Shown piece after piece: positions 60,494 to 62,116 of a DNA stretch of 62,116 nt. A model generated the notes under the pieces. That model made no database searches. It had not been told where the DNA came from and worked only from the letters and a program-made list of their open reading frames with translations. Both the position numbers and the translations under genes were made by a program. This DNA comes from Chitinophagales bacterium. Its GTDB lineage: Bacteria > Bacteroidota > Bacteroidia > Chitinophagales > Saprospiraceae. Within the stretch, counting starts at the first letter, position 1; every line of letters starts with the position of its first letter. Where the stretch lies: the NCBI GenBank assembly GCA_022360175.1, contig JAKSDI010000193.1, positions 1 through 62,116 on the forward strand, read 5' to 3'.

Positions 60494-61870
60494 CTATACA
60501 AGCAAAGCATTTCTTGAAACCAGTTTGCTATGAATATTTTTCACTACTTTTTTGACATCCCCCGTATTGATAACGATCAGCTGAGCTATTTCAGAAGCAT
60601 TTTGGGAATACATATCAATACTTACCCCACTATCAGCGATAGCATTAAATATTTTACCAGCTACCCCACATTGCCCTCTTACTTCTTTGGGCGAAACGAT
60701 GCAAACCACACTTCTGTCTTCCTTAATGTAGTAAGGACAAATGCTCATTAAGCTGTCTAGAAAACATTTATTTTCAAGATGTTTTACTTCTATACAAAAG
60801 GAAATTTCGGCTTCGCTGGCAGCAATCATATCAATATCAACCCCATTTTCCTGTGCCAATTGAAATAACTCAGATAAGATTTGCTTTTTCTTACTTTGAG
60901 ACGCAAACAAATCAAGTGAAATGAGTCCTACTTTTTTGGATGAAATGGATATAACCTCTCTTTTATTTTCTCTTGCTTCCTTGATTATTTTTGTTCCTTC
61001 AAGTTCTACATTGAAAGTATTCTTAATCCAGACTTGTCCACCATTATCAATGACAGGCCTTATCGTTTTGGGATGTAATACTTTTGCTCCAAAAAAGCAA
61101 AGCTCAGAAGCTTCCTGAAAACCAATTTCATCTAATAGCTGAGCATCTTCAACTATTCTGGGATCGGCTGATAAAAAACCATCTACATCTGTCCATATTT
61201 CTAAAGTGTTTATTTCTAAACAAACAGATAAAATTGCTCCTGAAAAATCCGAGCCACCTCGCCCAAGCAAAGAGATATGCCCTTGAGGATTGGTTCCGAA
61301 AAAACCGGTAACTACAGAGATAACATTTTCTTGAATGTTATTACCCAATGCATTTATGGCTAGTGATTTGGTGGATTCCCAATCAATTTCGTCCTCCTCA
61401 TAGTTAATGCCCTTCGTTTTAATAAAGGTCGAATCATGCTGAGTGGCACTTAAACCTTTTCTTTGAAGATAACAAACAAGTAACCTGGTAGAAAGGCGTT
61501 CGCCAAAACTTAAAAGATAAGCTACACTTCTCGATGATAACTCACCAATAAGAATAATCCCCTGGACCAGCTTTTCCAGGTTTATAAATAGTTCATTCGT
61601 ACAACTTTTAAAGCTGTCTATCACCTCCAATTGTCTGGCGGAAGCAAGATGCTTCTCTTTTATAGCATTAAAGATAGCCATCGCTTCATGCTGTTTGCCT
61701 TTTTCAGCTAGCTGCCCGATTGATATTAATTGATTAGTGATACCACTCATTGCTGAACAAACAACAAGCATTTGCTCACCCGATTTAGAATATTTTTGCA
61801 CGATGGAACTCACCTGTTCTAATGCATTGGCATTACCCATTGAGGTCCCCCCAAATTTTAATACTTTCAT
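60494..61870 (-). CDS. lysC: Aspartate kinase, monofunctional
   Basis: A 458-residue aspartokinase: KFGGTSMGNA at the start, VCSAMSGITNQLI, SFGERLS, VVTGFFGTNPQG, LGRGGSDFSGAIL and WTDVDGFLSADPRIV. The C-terminal ~150 residues hold two ACT-like segments (ISLDLFASQSKK and GVDIDMIAASEAEISF), the allosteric sensor for lysine or threonine. It catalyses the first step of the aspartate pathway. No homoserine dehydrogenase domain follows, so it is not a ThrA fusion. A recognisable lysine riboswitch was not seen upstream. Confidence 0.93.
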   Translation of the reverse strand: MKVLKFGGTSMGNANALEQVSSIVQKYSKSGEQMLVVCSAMSGITNQLISIGQLAEKGKQHEAMAIFNAIKEKHLASARQLEVIDSFKSCTNELFINLEKLVQGIILIGELSSRSVAYLLSFGERLSTRLLVCYLQRKGLSATQHDSTFIKTKGINYEEDEIDWESTKSLAINALGNNIQENVISVVTGFFGTNPQGHISLLGRGGSDFSGAILSVCLEINTLEIWTDVDGFLSADPRIVEDAQLLDEIGFQEASELCFFGAKVLHPKTIRPVIDNGGQVWIKNTFNVELEGTKIIKEARENKREVISISSKKVGLISLDLFASQSKKKQILSELFQLAQENGVDIDMIAASEAEISFCIEVKHLENKCFLDSLMSICPYYIKEDRSVVCIVSPKEVRGQCGVAGKIFNAIADSGVSIDMYSQNASEIAQLIVINTGDVKKVVKNIHSKLVSRNALLV

Positions 61871-61989
61871 TTTTTGTACTACCTATTTTATTACTTCAAT
61901 TTAAGTGCCAAGACAAATTAAATCACATATTATCTTGAGTCAATATTCATCCTGTGCAGTGTTGAATCCCGATAGCTATCGCATACGCG

Positions 61990-62115
61990 TCAACCTAAGG
62001 GATTGAAGATAAAATGTAAATGATTAATTCGCTTCCGTTTTTCATAAGTATGATAGTAAGCGACCAGAGGGACAAATTCCATCCATTTCTTAGGTTTTAG
62101 GAATAAATCCCAAAA
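61990..62115 (-). CDS. C-terminal fragment of an unidentified protein at the right edge
   Basis: A 41-codon frame on the minus strand is open to the window edge and ends with TGA at 61990. The sequence (WDLFLKPKKWMEFVPL, AYYHTYEKRKRINH, LHFIFNPLG) looks protein-like but is too short to identify. An open frame this length is expected by chance fairly often, so confidence is low. Confidence 0.3.
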   Translation of the reverse strand, partial: FWDLFLKPKKWMEFVPLVAYYHTYEKRKRINHLHFIFNPLG

Positions 62116-62116
62116 A

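Noticed and set aside
61871-62116. Lysine riboswitch ahead of the aspartate kinase
   Set aside because: No recognisable L-box core in the leader; a partial reading frame occupies most of this interval on the same strand.
1-62116. tRNA genes, CRISPR arrays, transposases or prophage modules
   Set aside because: No T-loop GGTTC-type cloverleaf, no regular spaced repeats of 25-40 bases with unique spacers, and no integrase, transposase or phage structural gene was found by reading both strands.

Overview
The window comes from a member of the Bacteroidota, most likely a Saprospiria-type marine or freshwater bacterium. Evidence seen directly: AT-rich DNA, almost no Shine-Dalgarno sites, promoters of the TTTG / TAnnTTTG type, several very large secreted proteins ending in type IX secretion (T9SS) sorting domains (YPNP motif), a gliding-motility-type C-terminal domain at the left edge, and families typical of this phylum (DUF6089, DUF6090, 2TM domain, LytTR regulators). 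Genus and species cannot be decided from sequence alone. No tRNA, rRNA, CRISPR array, transposase or prophage gene was seen.

Layout. 1-12.8 kb is mostly housekeeping: the end of an adhesin-like protein, a Nudix hydrolase, a PLP-dependent beta-synthase, a translationally coupled TPR-AAA ATPase / TPR-membrane pair, a VapBC-like toxin-antitoxin pair, endonuclease V, a penicillin-acylase-family hydrolase, a membrane protein with an effector-associated-type domain and a discoidin-like domain, and MsrB. 12.9-21.4 kb holds an outer-membrane barrel, a small exported protein preceded by a perfect sigma-54 type promoter, a YeeZ-like NAD-binding protein, a Rof-like Rho inhibitor, a large M36 (fungalysin) peptidase with a T9SS tail, and RlmB.

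21.4-37.7 kb is the most unusual part. Three times in a row a ~470-residue all-helical cytoplasmic protein is transcribed divergently from a 950-1375 residue T9SS surface protein. The three helical proteins are paralogues and the three surface proteins share a central block. All three surface genes have the same promoter architecture (ACAAAT-like box, 9 nt, TGTCTTTG, 20 nt, CATnTTTGTA). A fourth copy of that promoter, at 26485-26537, drives no large protein gene. It reads into about 640 nt of structured DNA ending in a terminator element that is itself a duplicate of the one behind the first surface gene. This is either a long noncoding RNA or the remnant of a fourth module.

37.7-45.9 kb is a minus-strand run of small-molecule and stress genes (two SDR-type proteins, an Rrf2 regulator, DUF2071, a serine hydrolase, a cupin, DUF6090 and DUF1801 proteins), with a thioredoxin on the plus strand. 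46.0-51.3 kb is a plus-strand cluster in which a LytTR response regulator and its probable LytS-type histidine kinase bracket two related EExxH proteins and an exported intradiol dioxygenase. A pair of direct repeats with a 21-bp period after the regulator looks like its operator. 51.4-59.0 kb carries an SDR, three AraC regulators and an ECF sigma factor of the DUF6596 (ECF42) type in an operon with a DGPF/YCII protein and DUF2461. The right end has a lipoprotein, an aspartate kinase and the tail of an unidentified reading frame. Two families of short dispersed repeats sit in the gaps between 39.9 and 59.4 kb.
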